A stretch of DNA of 25,707 nt from an uncultured Varibaculum sp. (GTDB taxonomy: Bacteria; Actinomycetota; Actinomycetes; Actinomycetales; Actinomycetaceae), in contig NZ_CABTZZ010000025.1 in assembly GCF_902489465.1 (NCBI RefSeq), positions 1 through 25,707 of the forward strand. Direction: 5' to 3'. A program made the position numbers and the translations under genes. Under the pieces are notes generated by a model that did no database searches, had not been told where the DNA came from, and was given only the letters and a program-made list of their open reading frames with translations. This document shows, one piece after another, positions 8,562-17,406 of this stretch (positions are counted from its first letter, which is position 1; each line of letters opens with the position of its first letter).

Positions 8562-9395
8562 CTATTTCATTTTTTCTTGCCCAGCAGGACCATTTGCAAT
8601 CGCGCAGCGCACCAGCTGCCTGATTTCTTCCTCACCGGGCAGCAGCGCGCCCCGCCCTAGGTATACAAAGTACTCTACGTTTCCGGCCGGCCCGGGTAAC
8701 GGCGAAGCCGCCACCTGTTTTAATCCTAACCCGTTTTCATGAGCCGCCGCGATCACTGCCAGCACTGTGTGGAAATGATCCTCGGGATCGCGAACTACTC
8801 CTCCATCCCCCAAATCTTCGCGGCCGATTTCGAATTGCGGTTTTACCATCAACAGGTATTCAGCATCTGCAGTGGAAGCCCTAACCAGGGCAGGTATCAC
8901 CAGTTTGAGGGAGATAAAAGACAAATCTCCCACAATTAACTGGGCGGGTTCCCCAATCTTTTGCGGATCCAGGTAACGGATATTGGTACGATCATGTACT
9001 TCCACCCGTGGATCTTGTTGCAGACTCCAGCGCAGCTGGCCATATCCCACATCGACGGCGATTACGCTTTTCGCTCCTCGCCGCAATAACACATCGGTGA
9101 AACCGCCGGTAGAAGCCCCGGCATCCAGGCAGCGTTTACCTTCTATAACCGGGGCATCCTCCCCTAAAATATCGAGGGCGCCCGCCAGTTTATAACCGCC
9201 GCGAGAAGCATATTCCTCATCCGGGCTGTCAGCTACCACCACCGCTTGGGCAGGATCAATCTGAGAAGCAGGCTTCGGCATGACTCGCCCATCAACACTG
9301 ACCCTGCCAGCGGTAATCAACCGAGCCGCATGCGCACGGGAAGTCGCTAAATGACGACGCACTAGTTCGCGATCTAGCCGACGCAGCCTACCCAT
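8562..9395 (-). CDS. tlyA: 16S/23S rRNA 2'-O-ribose cytidine methyltransferase TlyA
   Basis: The 277-residue protein starts with an S4 RNA-binding domain (about 4-60) and continues with a FtsJ-type methyltransferase. The SAM-binding motif is CLDAGASTGGFTDVLL (89-104). The catalytic set is in place: Lys69 (GGYKL), Asp157 (GDLSF), Lys185 (MVKPQFE) and Glu241 (NVEYF), matching the family's K-D-K-E arrangement. TlyA methylates C1409 of 16S and/or C1920 of 23S rRNA (E. coli numbering), and its loss gives capreomycin resistance in mycobacteria. The full-length S4 region suggests the two-substrate type II form, which is an inference. It starts 2 bases after the small upstream gene. Confidence 0.93.
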   Translation of the reverse strand: MGRLRRLDRELVRRHLATSRAHAARLITAGRVSVDGRVMPKPASQIDPAQAVVVADSPDEEYASRGGYKLAGALDILGEDAPVIEGKRCLDAGASTGGFTDVLLRRGAKSVIAVDVGYGQLRWSLQQDPRVEVHDRTNIRYLDPQKIGEPAQLIVGDLSFISLKLVIPALVRASTADAEYLLMVKPQFEIGREDLGDGGVVRDPEDHFHTVLAVIAAAHENGLGLKQVAASPLPGPAGNVEYFVYLGRGALLPGEEEIRQLVRCAIANGPAGQEKMK

Positions 9396-9397
9396 GA

Positions 9398-9601
9398 TTA
9401 TTTTCTTTCTATCTGGGCATTCAGAGAATCCAGAGCAGCCGACAATTTGGTCGCTGCTGTCTCTAGATCGCTTAAAGTTACCTGCGGATAGACGCTGCCT
9501 GCTTCAGTCGGCCAACTGGCTAATAGTTGGTCGATATCAGATTTGCGGGCTGCCAGTTCCAGGTCTTCTGAAGCGTCAGGAAGATTACTGTTCTTGTTCA
9601 C
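9398..9601 (-). CDS. Small conserved protein, Rv1693-like by position
   Basis: The 67-residue product is acidic and helical in character, with a Leu/Ala-rich C-terminal half (DLETAATKLSAALDSLNAQI) that could form a short coiled coil. The start chosen is GTG at 9601, with GGTGAGG at a proper distance upstream; an upstream TTG at 9631 is open but has no ribosome site. The gene overlaps the 3' end of the RGG-TPR-HAD gene by 17 bases and stops 2 bases before tlyA, so it is translationally coupled to both. The same slot in M. tuberculosis holds the small Rv1693. No function is recognised. Confidence 0.65.
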   Translation of the reverse strand: MNKNSNLPDASEDLELAARKSDIDQLLASWPTEAGSVYPQVTLSDLETAATKLSAALDSLNAQIERK

Positions 9602-12200
9602 TGTCAACCTCACCGGGAAGCAGCAGCTCAAGCTGCAGGTCTTCCCCGTCTACTCCCTCATCACCGTTAGCTTCCTCTGCTACCTCAGCTGTTTCCGTGG
9701 CTTGCTTCGCTGCCGGTGCCGGTTCACTCGAGGCTACCTCCGCTTGCGGGGTATTCTCCGCAGATTCTTCTGCTTTTTCTTCTTGCGGATCTGCTCCAAG
9801 TTCCGAGGGCGCAGAATCCAAATCTTCTGTGTCCCCGTCGGCGGAACTTGCGGATTCTTCTTCTACCGAGGGTTCGTCCTCTCCCGATAAAGCAGGCTCC
9901 GGGGATTCCACCTCGCGTACTACCTCAATATCCGGTAGATGAACAAATACCCCCTGGTCACGCGCATCCCACACGGCGGCAACCAGTGCGCGATAATCTT
10001 CCAGACTGAGGACTGCACCGTTATCTACCGGTTCATCTTCGCGCATCACCCGTCCATCTTCGGCCACCATAAAAGCGGCAGATTCCCCGCTAGTCCAAGC
10101 TCCCGTAGGTTGATGCACCGGGCCAGGATGCGCGCGGGTTAGATCCGTAAGATCTATCCCCAGATAGGAGGGGCGCCGATCGGGATAGGCCAATGCCACG
10201 GCTTTGGCATCAGAAACCCCGGTGAGCACATGGAAACTGAGCATATCGGCAGCAACTGCGCCTGCAATATCGGTATCGAGACGATCTCCTACCACTAGGG
10301 GTTTACTAGCGCCTGCATGGGATGCCGCTTTCCGATAAATCCCCGCGAAAGGTTTTCCTCCGGCGAACGGTTTTTGTCCCGTGGCATGTTCTACCGCTGC
10401 CACCAAGGAACCATTTCCCAAGGCGAAGCCCTTTTCAGTGGGCAAAGTAGCATCCAGGTTAGTGGCCATAAACAGGGCGCCAGCGTTGATCGCATAGGCA
10501 GCCTCGGAAAGTTCTGCCCATCCTACTTCAGATCCATAACCCTGGATTACCGCGGCCGGTTGTTCGCTGGCTTTACTAACTACCTCAAACCCGGCTTGTG
10601 CGACGGTATCACGCAGCGCTTGCGTCCCCACCACCAATACTTTGGAGGCGGGTTCGATTTTCTGGGTGAGGATTTCTACTGCATCCATCGCCGCCGTCAT
10701 TACTTCTTCCGCAGCGGCAGCTATCTGATGCCCCTGAAGCTTTTCCGCCACCTGCTGCGGGTTACGGGAGGCATTATTGGTTACGAACTGGAACTTGATA
10801 CCTGCTTCCCGAGCTGCCGCTAAACCGGATGCCGCATTAGGAATATCGCGGGTACCGGCGTAGCAGACTCCATCGAGATCAATGAGGAGCACATCGGCAG
10901 TCTCTACTAAAGGTTTACGACTTCCGTGCAGGTCAGAGTGCACATAAGGGTTGTCGGCTTCGAGCACTTCTTCCAGATCAACAATGGCTACCGTGTCGGG
11001 AACCTCTGGGGTTTGCTCGGCCACCTGGTCGGCTTCTTCCTGCCTGCCGAGTTCGCGCAACAGATCGGCCTTGTAGGAAAGAATCCTTGCCAAAAGTACT
11101 GGTTCTTCCAGTTGTTGCTGTTCTAAAAACTGATTTAACACCAGGAGGGCGGCATCTAAGTCCCCTAAATCGTGGCGCGCTCCCGCTTGCACGATGACTA
11201 GTTCCACTAGGTCGGAAAGAGCATAGGCCGAAGTGTCGGTTTCGGAAATAATTTCTAGAGCTTTCTCGGGTTTGCCCAGTCCGCGTTCGCAGTCCGCTTC
11301 AATCGCCCGCAAACTATCAGTGCCATCTAAGCGGCGCGCGGCGCGTACTTCCCGTAGCGCTTCGCTATATTTACCGCTGGCGTAAGCTGCCAGCGCGCAG
11401 GCTTCCCGCACCGTCCCGATCCGACCTGCCCGGCTAACTGCCGCCTTGGCATGCAGGTAGGCTTCTTCGGCATCTACATCTAGTAGCGATCCCGCCATCA
11501 CCAGATGACGCGCCACTTTTTCGGCATTGTCCGGATCTAGCGAAGATAAGGATGCCCGAGATTCTCTATCCAGGTCTGAAGCTTTGACTGCCGCAGGAAT
11601 CTGGGGTTCATTATCGTGACGCCATTCTTTGGCGCGGTAACGGGAATCCCGAACCCCGAAAGAATGCTTTCCTGAGCGAGGCGCTTGTGCTTCCCGCTCC
11701 CGGCGGTCATCCCGTCGATTATCGCGGCGGTTATCGCGATCAAAGCGCCAACCGCCCCGGTTGAATCCCCGGCGTGAGCCTGCCTCATTTTGCTCGCCCC
11801 GGCGATAGGAGGAGCGCCCGGAACGCTCCCCGGCTCCGTGAGATACCCCGCGGTCATCACGATAGTTGCGGCGTCCTCCCCGATTATTCTCCCGGTCTGT
11901 CCGGTAGGAGCCGCCTTCCCCCCGGTAGGAGCCGCGCCGATCGTTACGATCATTGCGGGAATTACCCCCGCGCCGATCCTGCCACTTGCCACCCCGACGG
12001 TTGTCTTTGCGGTGTCCTCCCTCGCGGTATCCTCCCTCGGAGCTTCCGCGCCGGCGATAGCTGTCGCGATCGCCTTGCCGCTCGCCTGAAGAATCTGAGT
12101 AGTTGCGTTGATTACCGGAACCGTGCCCGCCGCCCGCTTGTGAACGTCGCTTACGCCATTGAGGTTCGCGTCCGCCACCATGCTGATTAAAATTGCTCAA
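9585..12200 (-). CDS. Four-part fusion: RGG-rich disordered region, TPR-like region, HAD-IIA phosphatase, acidic tail
   Basis: The 871-residue protein has four distinct parts. Residues 1-195 are Arg, Gly, Asp and Asn rich with many RGG/RDDR/YRR elements and are predicted to be disordered and nucleic-acid binding. Residues 210-400 are Ala/Leu helical repeats of TPR type (AYASGKYSEALREVRAARRL). Residues 436-690 are a HAD-IIA (NagD-like) phosphatase: motif I LLIDLDGVCY with Asp441 and Asp443, motif II VTNNASR, Lys616 in GGKPFAG, and motif IV VGDRLDTDIAGA with Asp639 and Asp644. Residues 755-871 are strongly acidic. In M. tuberculosis the TPR (Rv1691) and HAD (Rv1692, a glycerol 3-phosphate phosphatase) proteins are separate neighbours. 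The start is TTG at 12200 with AAGGAT seven bases upstream. It opens the long cluster, and its promoter must lie in 12201-12300. Confidence 0.85.
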   Translation of the reverse strand: MSNFNQHGGGREPQWRKRRSQAGGGHGSGNQRNYSDSSGERQGDRDSYRRRGSSEGGYREGGHRKDNRRGGKWQDRRGGNSRNDRNDRRGSYRGEGGSYRTDRENNRGGRRNYRDDRGVSHGAGERSGRSSYRRGEQNEAGSRRGFNRGGWRFDRDNRRDNRRDDRREREAQAPRSGKHSFGVRDSRYRAKEWRHDNEPQIPAAVKASDLDRESRASLSSLDPDNAEKVARHLVMAGSLLDVDAEEAYLHAKAAVSRAGRIGTVREACALAAYASGKYSEALREVRAARRLDGTDSLRAIEADCERGLGKPEKALEIISETDTSAYALSDLVELVIVQAGARHDLGDLDAALLVLNQFLEQQQLEEPVLLARILSYKADLLRELGRQEEADQVAEQTPEVPDTVAIVDLEEVLEADNPYVHSDLHGSRKPLVETADVLLIDLDGVCYAGTRDIPNAASGLAAAREAGIKFQFVTNNASRNPQQVAEKLQGHQIAAAAEEVMTAAMDAVEILTQKIEPASKVLVVGTQALRDTVAQAGFEVVSKASEQPAAVIQGYGSEVGWAELSEAAYAINAGALFMATNLDATLPTEKGFALGNGSLVAAVEHATGQKPFAGGKPFAGIYRKAASHAGASKPLVVGDRLDTDIAGAVAADMLSFHVLTGVSDAKAVALAYPDRRPSYLGIDLTDLTRAHPGPVHQPTGAWTSGESAAFMVAEDGRVMREDEPVDNGAVLSLEDYRALVAAVWDARDQGVFVHLPDIEVVREVESPEPALSGEDEPSVEEESASSADGDTEDLDSAPSELGADPQEEKAEESAENTPQAEVASSEPAPAAKQATETAEVAEEANGDEGVDGEDLQLELLLPGEVDSEQEQ

Positions 12201-12369
12201 CTCTAGATCCTTATCTTTTACGATTGCTTAGTCGACTTCCTTCTATTCTAAGCGTAAAGAGCGCCTTGAAGCTGCTTCTAAAAGGTTGTCTATCCTCACT
12301 ATTTCGCAGGCTCGCCCTAGGCGCCAAGGACAGGTTCAGCTAGGGAGCTGGCTAAACTTTTCTATGAAG

Positions 12370-12415
12370 TTCTGGCTGGTGAAGAACGACCTAAAGCCTA
12401 CTTCACCAGCCAGAA
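12370..12415. terminator. Perfect 15-bp hairpin with 16-base loop, candidate terminator or structured 3' end
   Basis: TTCTGGCTGGTGAAG (12370-12384) and CTTCACCAGCCAGAA (12401-12415) are exact inverted copies. The hairpin lies just downstream of the truncated dehydrogenase gene (minus strand) and upstream of the RGG-TPR-HAD gene. No T run follows on either strand, so it is not a textbook intrinsic terminator. The rest of 12201-12420 shows no gene; the promoter of the long cluster is presumed to lie in its left part. Confidence 0.55.
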
Positions 12416-12420
12416 AACTG

Positions 12421-12810
12421 TCAGCACTTTCCCTTAGCGCTCTCCTCCAAAGAGGAGCGACCAGGGCATTTCAAGGGCTGCATCCCTTTGGTAATACACA
12501 GTACCTGTTGTCCCGGTTTCAGCAATCCGGCCAGCTGCTCACCAGCCCGTTCGATCCCGAAGCTATTAACCCCGCACATGACCACGTCTGCGTCTGAGAA
12601 AGCTTCTTCCGCGTCCTCCAACTGGTATGCTTTAACCCCTTCGTTAACCTTTAGTCCCAAGTCGGGATGGATACCCTTGGTTTTTATCGAGTCGATAATA
12701 TCTCGATCCAAATGGGTACCCACCAGGCGCACCTCATTACCGTTTTCACTGGCGGGGAAGGAAAGAGCAGTTGCCATGATTCCCGATCCCAGCATTACAA
12801 TCTTTGCCAT
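12421..12810 (-). pseudogene. Truncated glycerol-3-phosphate dehydrogenase-like protein (NAD-binding N-terminal part only)
   Basis: The 129 residues open with a Rossmann nucleotide-binding motif (KIVMLGSGIMATALSFPAS) and continue through DADVVMCGVNSFG to CITKGMQ. This corresponds to the N-terminal third of GpsA-like NAD(P)-dependent glycerol-3-phosphate dehydrogenases, which are usually above 320 residues. After TKGMQ the similarity stops and an unrelated 13-residue tail leads to the stop codon. The catalytic Lys domain is absent and no remnant is seen downstream. ATG at 12810 has a strong GAGGAG site, so a fragment could still be made. It follows the truncated SorC-like regulator by 41 bases, suggesting both are remains of one polyol or sugar locus. 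Confidence 0.7.
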
Positions 12811-12851
12811 TTTATTTCTCCTCACGATGTTGTTAATAAGGTGTTCCTACG

Positions 12852-13532
12852 TCATTTTTCAGTGGGTATTTCAGCCGATTCCAATAGCAACTGCGCCAGA
12901 CCGGAATCCACTATTAAGGTGTCCACATGTCCGCCTCTTAAGGTAGCCATGGTGGTGGCGGTTTTCCCACTACCGGAAGCCACAGCCACTTTCATGCGTG
13001 CCTTCTTCAGGGATTTCAGGCTAATACCAATTGTGCATTTATCTAGCTCTAGATCCACGGGGAGACCTTCAGCATTTACAAATCGGCACAGCAGATCCCC
13101 TACTACTCCGCGGGAAATAAGTTTTTGTAGTCCCTGTTCAGAGACATAACCAGAACGCACCAAAACTGAATCTGCTTCTAGTTTTCCCGGTGAAAAACAA
13201 ATCACGTCAGCGTTTGCTGCCGCCTCGAGGGTCGCCTTGATAGAAAAGTCGCTGCGCAGAGCAGAGGAAATTCGGCTATCTCCTACCAGAGCTGGTGCAG
13301 GTAGAATCCGCCCAAAACCTCCGGCTTTTTCTGCAATGGTACGAATAGATTCGGATACAAAATTATCTTGCGTGTAGCTCGGTCCGCCATTGGTTTGGAT
13401 CACGGTAGTGCCCCGAGACCATTGATCCGGAAGCTCCCTGGCAACTCGGGCAATCGTCTTCCCCCAAGAAACAGCCAGGGTTCGCGGCTGGGGACGTAGC
13501 GACTGCAAATGCCGGGCTGCAGCTCTAGCCAC
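12852..13532 (-). pseudogene. SorC-family sugar-binding regulator lacking its N-terminal DNA-binding domain
   Basis: The 226 residues match the effector-binding domain of SorC/DeoR-type regulators: LAVSWGKTIARVARELP, the VVGDLLCRFVNAEG segment and the RMKVAVASGSGKTATTMATLRGGHVDTLIVD core near the C-terminus (quoted in part: ATLRGGHVDTLIVD). Complete members are about 310-330 residues and begin with a helix-turn-helix. Here a TAG stop lies in frame just upstream of the GTG at 13532, no ribosome site precedes it, and only 72 bases separate it from dxs. The regulator has therefore lost its operator-binding part. The ligand class would have been a phosphorylated sugar or polyol. Confidence 0.72.
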
Positions 13533-13604
13533 TGCAACAAAAGTGCACGACAGATACTACCTTGCCCTATCTTGGCAAAAGGCCATGCACAACCGTGCCA
13601 AGAC

Positions 13605-15476
13605 CTAGTCAAGCAGGTCGGCTAGTTCCTTTAATATCGTCGAGGGCGTCATATGCGAGCTTTCCAGCAAGTTATCGCGCGAATCCGTGGGTAAGAACGC
13701 CCGAGGAATACCAAAAGATTTAATCGGGGTGAAACAATTATTTCCCGCACAAGTGGTACGCAGCAAAGCTCCTACCCCATTGGTTACTTCCCCGTCCTCG
13801 ATAGTCACCACTAAATCAGCGGCCTCCACCTGGGCTAACAGCGCCGGAGAAGCTGGGATTACCCAACCGGGATCTACACACTTGACCGTATGTCCGCGCG
13901 CGGCAAGTTCTTTTGACAGGGAGATCGCCGGATCGGCCATGGCTCCCACCGCCACCACCAAAATTTTCTTACCGGTACCAGAAACCCGGAATAAAATATC
14001 GAGACCATTTTCGGTTGCTTCTGCCTCGATATCGGGGGGCACACTTCCCTTGGGATAACGGACGATAGTAGGTGCGTCCTCAATCGAGACTGCCTGCCCC
14101 AATAATTTGCGCAAGGTGCTGGCGTCCCGAGGCGCGGCTACTCTAATTCCGGGAATCATGGCGGCGATCGCCAGATCCCACATCCCGTTATGACTAGCCC
14201 CATCAGCTCCGGTAATACCTGCGCGATCCAAAACCACGGTAATACCTTGTTTATGCAGGGACGCATCCATTAACAGCTGATCGAAAGCCCGGTTTAAAAA
14301 GGTGGCGTAAAGGGCAATAACCGGGTGACACCCGGCAAAGGAAAGACCGGCTGCCATAGTCATCGCATGCTGCTCCGCGATCCCCACATCAAATACCCGC
14401 TGGGGGAACTGAGATCGCAGCGGTTTTAACCCTACCGGCTCCATCATGGCCGCCGAAATCCCTACAATCTTGGGATTACGTTTAGCAAGCTGCACAATTT
14501 CGTCCGCAAATACCGATGTCCACCCGAAGCGTTCCTTCTTTACCGGTAAACCGGTTTCGGGATGAATCGGACCGACCGTATGGAAATGATCCGCATCATT
14601 TTCTTCTGCCGGAGAATACCCTCGGCCTTTCTCCGTGATGACATGCACAATGATCGGCCCAGAAAACTCTTTCGCCCGAGCAAGCTGGAACTCGGTGGCC
14701 ACAATGTCATGACCGTCAACTGGGCCGGTATATTTAATTCCCAGATCCGAAAACATAACTTGTTCAGGAGAAACCATATCGGCCATGCCGCGTTTAATCC
14801 CATGCAAGGCATCATAGGTGAGCTCCCCGGGTTTACCTCGAGACTTAAGATGCTGTTTTCCCCAACGTAACGCCTTCTCATAGGCGGGAGAAGTACGCAG
14901 CGCATCCAGATGGTGCGCCAGACCCCCGATAGTGGGCTCATAGGAACGACCATTGTCGTTAACTACGATAATCAAGCGGAGATCGGGACGTTCAGAGATA
15001 TTGTTCAAAGCTTCCCAAGTCATTCCCCCGGTCATGGCACCATCCCCAATGACTGCCACCGTATAGGAACGGTCTCCTTTAAGAGCTTTAGCTTCCGCTA
15101 CCCCCTGCGCCCAAGACAATGCGGTAGAAGCATGGGAGTTTTCCACCACGTCATGTACCGATTCCGCCCGCGAAGGATAACCTGACAGCCCTTGCGCGGT
15201 GCGCAGGTGGGCAAAATTTTTGCGTCCCGTAAGGATCTTATGAACATAGGCTTGATGCCCGGTATCAAAAATAATAGTGTCAGTGGGGGAAGAAAACATG
15301 CGGTGGAGTGCAATCGTTAGCTCTACTACCCCCAGGTTAGGCCCCATATGCCCCCCGGTTTTCGCCACGTTCTCTACCAGGAATGACCGAATCTCCCCCG
15401 CCAGGTCTGCCAACTCGAGGCTAGAGAGCTTCTGCAAATCTGCCGGGTTATTTATCCGATCGAGTATTTTTGCCAC
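13605..15476 (-). CDS. dxs: 1-deoxy-D-xylulose-5-phosphate synthase
   Basis: DXS condenses pyruvate and glyceraldehyde 3-phosphate with loss of CO2, the first step of the MEP isoprenoid pathway, using thiamine diphosphate and Mg2+. Of the 623 residues, the N-terminal domain shows DTGHQAYVHK with His74 and the ThDP/metal motif GDGAMTGG (144-151) followed by EALNN. The pyrimidine domain has FDVGIAEQHAMTMAAGL with the catalytic Glu, and DRAGITGADGASHNG. The length is normal. The start is GTG at 15476 with only a weak ribosome site. It is divergent from the clc gene across 96 bases. MEP products feed undecaprenyl phosphate and menaquinone. Confidence 0.96.
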   Translation of the reverse strand: MAKILDRINNPADLQKLSSLELADLAGEIRSFLVENVAKTGGHMGPNLGVVELTIALHRMFSSPTDTIIFDTGHQAYVHKILTGRKNFAHLRTAQGLSGYPSRAESVHDVVENSHASTALSWAQGVAEAKALKGDRSYTVAVIGDGAMTGGMTWEALNNISERPDLRLIIVVNDNGRSYEPTIGGLAHHLDALRTSPAYEKALRWGKQHLKSRGKPGELTYDALHGIKRGMADMVSPEQVMFSDLGIKYTGPVDGHDIVATEFQLARAKEFSGPIIVHVITEKGRGYSPAEENDADHFHTVGPIHPETGLPVKKERFGWTSVFADEIVQLAKRNPKIVGISAAMMEPVGLKPLRSQFPQRVFDVGIAEQHAMTMAAGLSFAGCHPVIALYATFLNRAFDQLLMDASLHKQGITVVLDRAGITGADGASHNGMWDLAIAAMIPGIRVAAPRDASTLRKLLGQAVSIEDAPTIVRYPKGSVPPDIEAEATENGLDILFRVSGTGKKILVVAVGAMADPAISLSKELAARGHTVKCVDPGWVIPASPALLAQVEAADLVVTIEDGEVTNGVGALLRTTCAGNNCFTPIKSFGIPRAFLPTDSRDNLLESSHMTPSTILKELADLLD

Positions 15477-15572
15477 CCAGCCAGTTTAGCCACAATTTGT
15501 ATTAATGAGGGCTTGGATGGATTAATCTACTAGTTACTTGCGCCAGCCCGCCCGGCACGCCAAACTGAAACC

Positions 15573-17372
15573 ATGGGTAAAAAACCTTCCGGACGTGCCA
15601 ATTCTTTTGTGAGCTCCCGCGCGGGACTCACTGCTTTGGCGATCACCATCGGAGCGATAGTAGGGCTGGTAGCAGTAGCTTTTTATTACCTAATAGCAGG
15701 TTGGAGTTACCTGGTAACCGGTTATAGCGATTACCCTGCTCACGCGGGAGCCGCCCACGGATTCCTCGGTTTATCACCGGTGTTCATCATTGCAGTTCCC
15801 GTGCTGTCTGCCCTGCTATATGGACCGGTAGTGGAGTATTTCACCCCCGGCAGCCGCGGGCATGCCGTCCCGGAAGTGATGTTCGCTGTCCGCCGTAAAG
15901 GCGGGAGGATTCCCGGACGCACCGCCCTAGTTAAGTTATTTGCGGCTTCTTTGACTTTGGGAGGAGGGGGAAATGCCGGACGGGAAGGACCGATTGTCAT
16001 GATTGGCGCGGCTATTTCTTCTTGGGTAGGTACCCGCCTGGGCTTGAACAAGCGACGCCTGATGTTCCTATGTGCCTGTGGGGCTGCCGCGGGGATTGCC
16101 GCTACTTTTAACGCTCCCCTGGCTGGTGCTTGTTTCGCGCTCGAAGTAATACTCGGTACCCTCAGCGCCGAGGACTTTGTTTTCATTGTATTCGCCTCCG
16201 TTTCGGCTTCCCTTATCTCGCAGCAGTTTTTGCCTGACCAGGCCAGTGTGCCCCTCAGCCAATCCTTGGACGTGTTTTCCCATAGCGATTACCTGCTAGT
16301 GGCGGTGGCGGCTTTGCTAGCAACCTTGGCGGGGATCGGGTTTTCTAAACTTCTCTACCTGATTTGGGATGGGATCGACCTGGTTTATCACTGGAAGGCT
16401 TGGTTTCGCCCGGTCGCTGGTTCATTGGTTCTGGGAGTATTTCTTTACTTTTTTCCCTTGCTCTATGGCACTGGGGAAAGCGTACAGCTGCGGGTACTCT
16501 CGGGTGATTTTCCGGTTTGGATGATTCTAGCGTTACTTTTTGGGCGCGCTTTGAGTGCCTCTTTCACTATTTCTATGGGGGGAGCCGGCGGAGTCTTCGG
16601 TCCCACCTTATTTGTAGGCGCTTGTGCGGGGATGGCGGTGGGGCAGTTAGTCCAACCTTGGTCGGCTTCTTCAACTGCCATTTATGGAGTAATCGGGATG
16701 GGGGCGGCTTTCGCGGCCGCCTCTCGTGCACCCCTAACCGCGGTGTTCATTATTATCGAGATGACCAGGCAGTATTCTCTAATTCTACCGATGATGCTGG
16801 CGGTAGGGATTGCCACCGGGATTTCCCTATTTATGACCCGCTCAACTATTTATACCCAAAAATTGCACCGCCGCGGTGACCGGCTGTCAGACCCGGTGTC
16901 GGATACTTTATTGGGGCGCTCCACCGCATCGGATCTGATGCACGAACCGCCTCAACTTTTAAGTCAAGAGATCACCCTTGCTCAGGCGGAAAGAGCCCTG
17001 GAAACTAGCGGAGAAACCTCTTTGGCGGTGGTAGATTCTCAAGGAGAATTCCAAGGCTCGGTGAGTGCCCTGCTGCTCGGGCACGAGATCGACAAACGCG
17101 GCGAAGATACGCCTTTGAGGGAAATCCCCTTAACTGCGACTTTCTGCACCCCCACTGAACTCCCTAGTCAAATCCTCAAAGAGCTGGCAGAGTCCCCACT
17201 TTCTAACCTGCCGGTAGTGGGACGCTCTCAAGAAGTCTTGGGTTATATACGAGGACGCGACCTGATCGTCAAGCTTTACCGGCAGCAAACCCACGCGCTT
17301 AGCCAACGCGATCTAGGCGACTCCCTGGGGCGTCGCATTCGTAAGCGCTGGACCCATCGTCACCACCGCTAA
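15573..17372 (+). CDS. ClC-family chloride channel/transporter with C-terminal CBS pair
   Basis: The 599-residue protein has the ClC membrane domain (about 17-430) followed by two CBS domains (about 445-575) that usually bind adenine nucleotides. Selectivity motifs are visible: GSRGHAVPE (93-101), GREGP with gating Glu138, and GGAGGVFGP. At the position of the internal proton glutamate of CLC-ec1 (its second Glu in IIEEM), this protein has FALEVIL, so Val192 replaces it. That feature is shared with ClC channels, so proton-coupled exchange is doubtful. The start is ATG at 15573 without a clear ribosome site. It is convergent with acnA, and two long hairpins lie in the gap. Confidence 0.92.
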   Translation: MGKKPSGRANSFVSSRAGLTALAITIGAIVGLVAVAFYYLIAGWSYLVTGYSDYPAHAGAAHGFLGLSPVFIIAVPVLSALLYGPVVEYFTPGSRGHAVPEVMFAVRRKGGRIPGRTALVKLFAASLTLGGGGNAGREGPIVMIGAAISSWVGTRLGLNKRRLMFLCACGAAAGIAATFNAPLAGACFALEVILGTLSAEDFVFIVFASVSASLISQQFLPDQASVPLSQSLDVFSHSDYLLVAVAALLATLAGIGFSKLLYLIWDGIDLVYHWKAWFRPVAGSLVLGVFLYFFPLLYGTGESVQLRVLSGDFPVWMILALLFGRALSASFTISMGGAGGVFGPTLFVGACAGMAVGQLVQPWSASSTAIYGVIGMGAAFAAASRAPLTAVFIIIEMTRQYSLILPMMLAVGIATGISLFMTRSTIYTQKLHRRGDRLSDPVSDTLLGRSTASDLMHEPPQLLSQEITLAQAERALETSGETSLAVVDSQGEFQGSVSALLLGHEIDKRGEDTPLREIPLTATFCTPTELPSQILKELAESPLSNLPVVGRSQEVLGYIRGRDLIVKLYRQQTHALSQRDLGDSLGRRIRKRWTHRHHR

Positions 17373-17406
17373 CGATCAACTCTCAGAAATAACTCGCACA
17401 ACCACG

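Noticed and set aside
11537..12190. Long open frames on both strands opposite and beside the Arg/Gly-rich region
   Set aside because: They are by-products of the repetitive RGG-coding sequence; they lack ribosome sites, and their products are low-complexity with no family features.
13400..13612. A 70-codon frame upstream of the SorC-like fragment, as possible source of the missing helix-turn-helix
   Set aside because: Its residues show no helix-turn-helix pattern and it lies in another frame over the regulator; it does not restore the domain.
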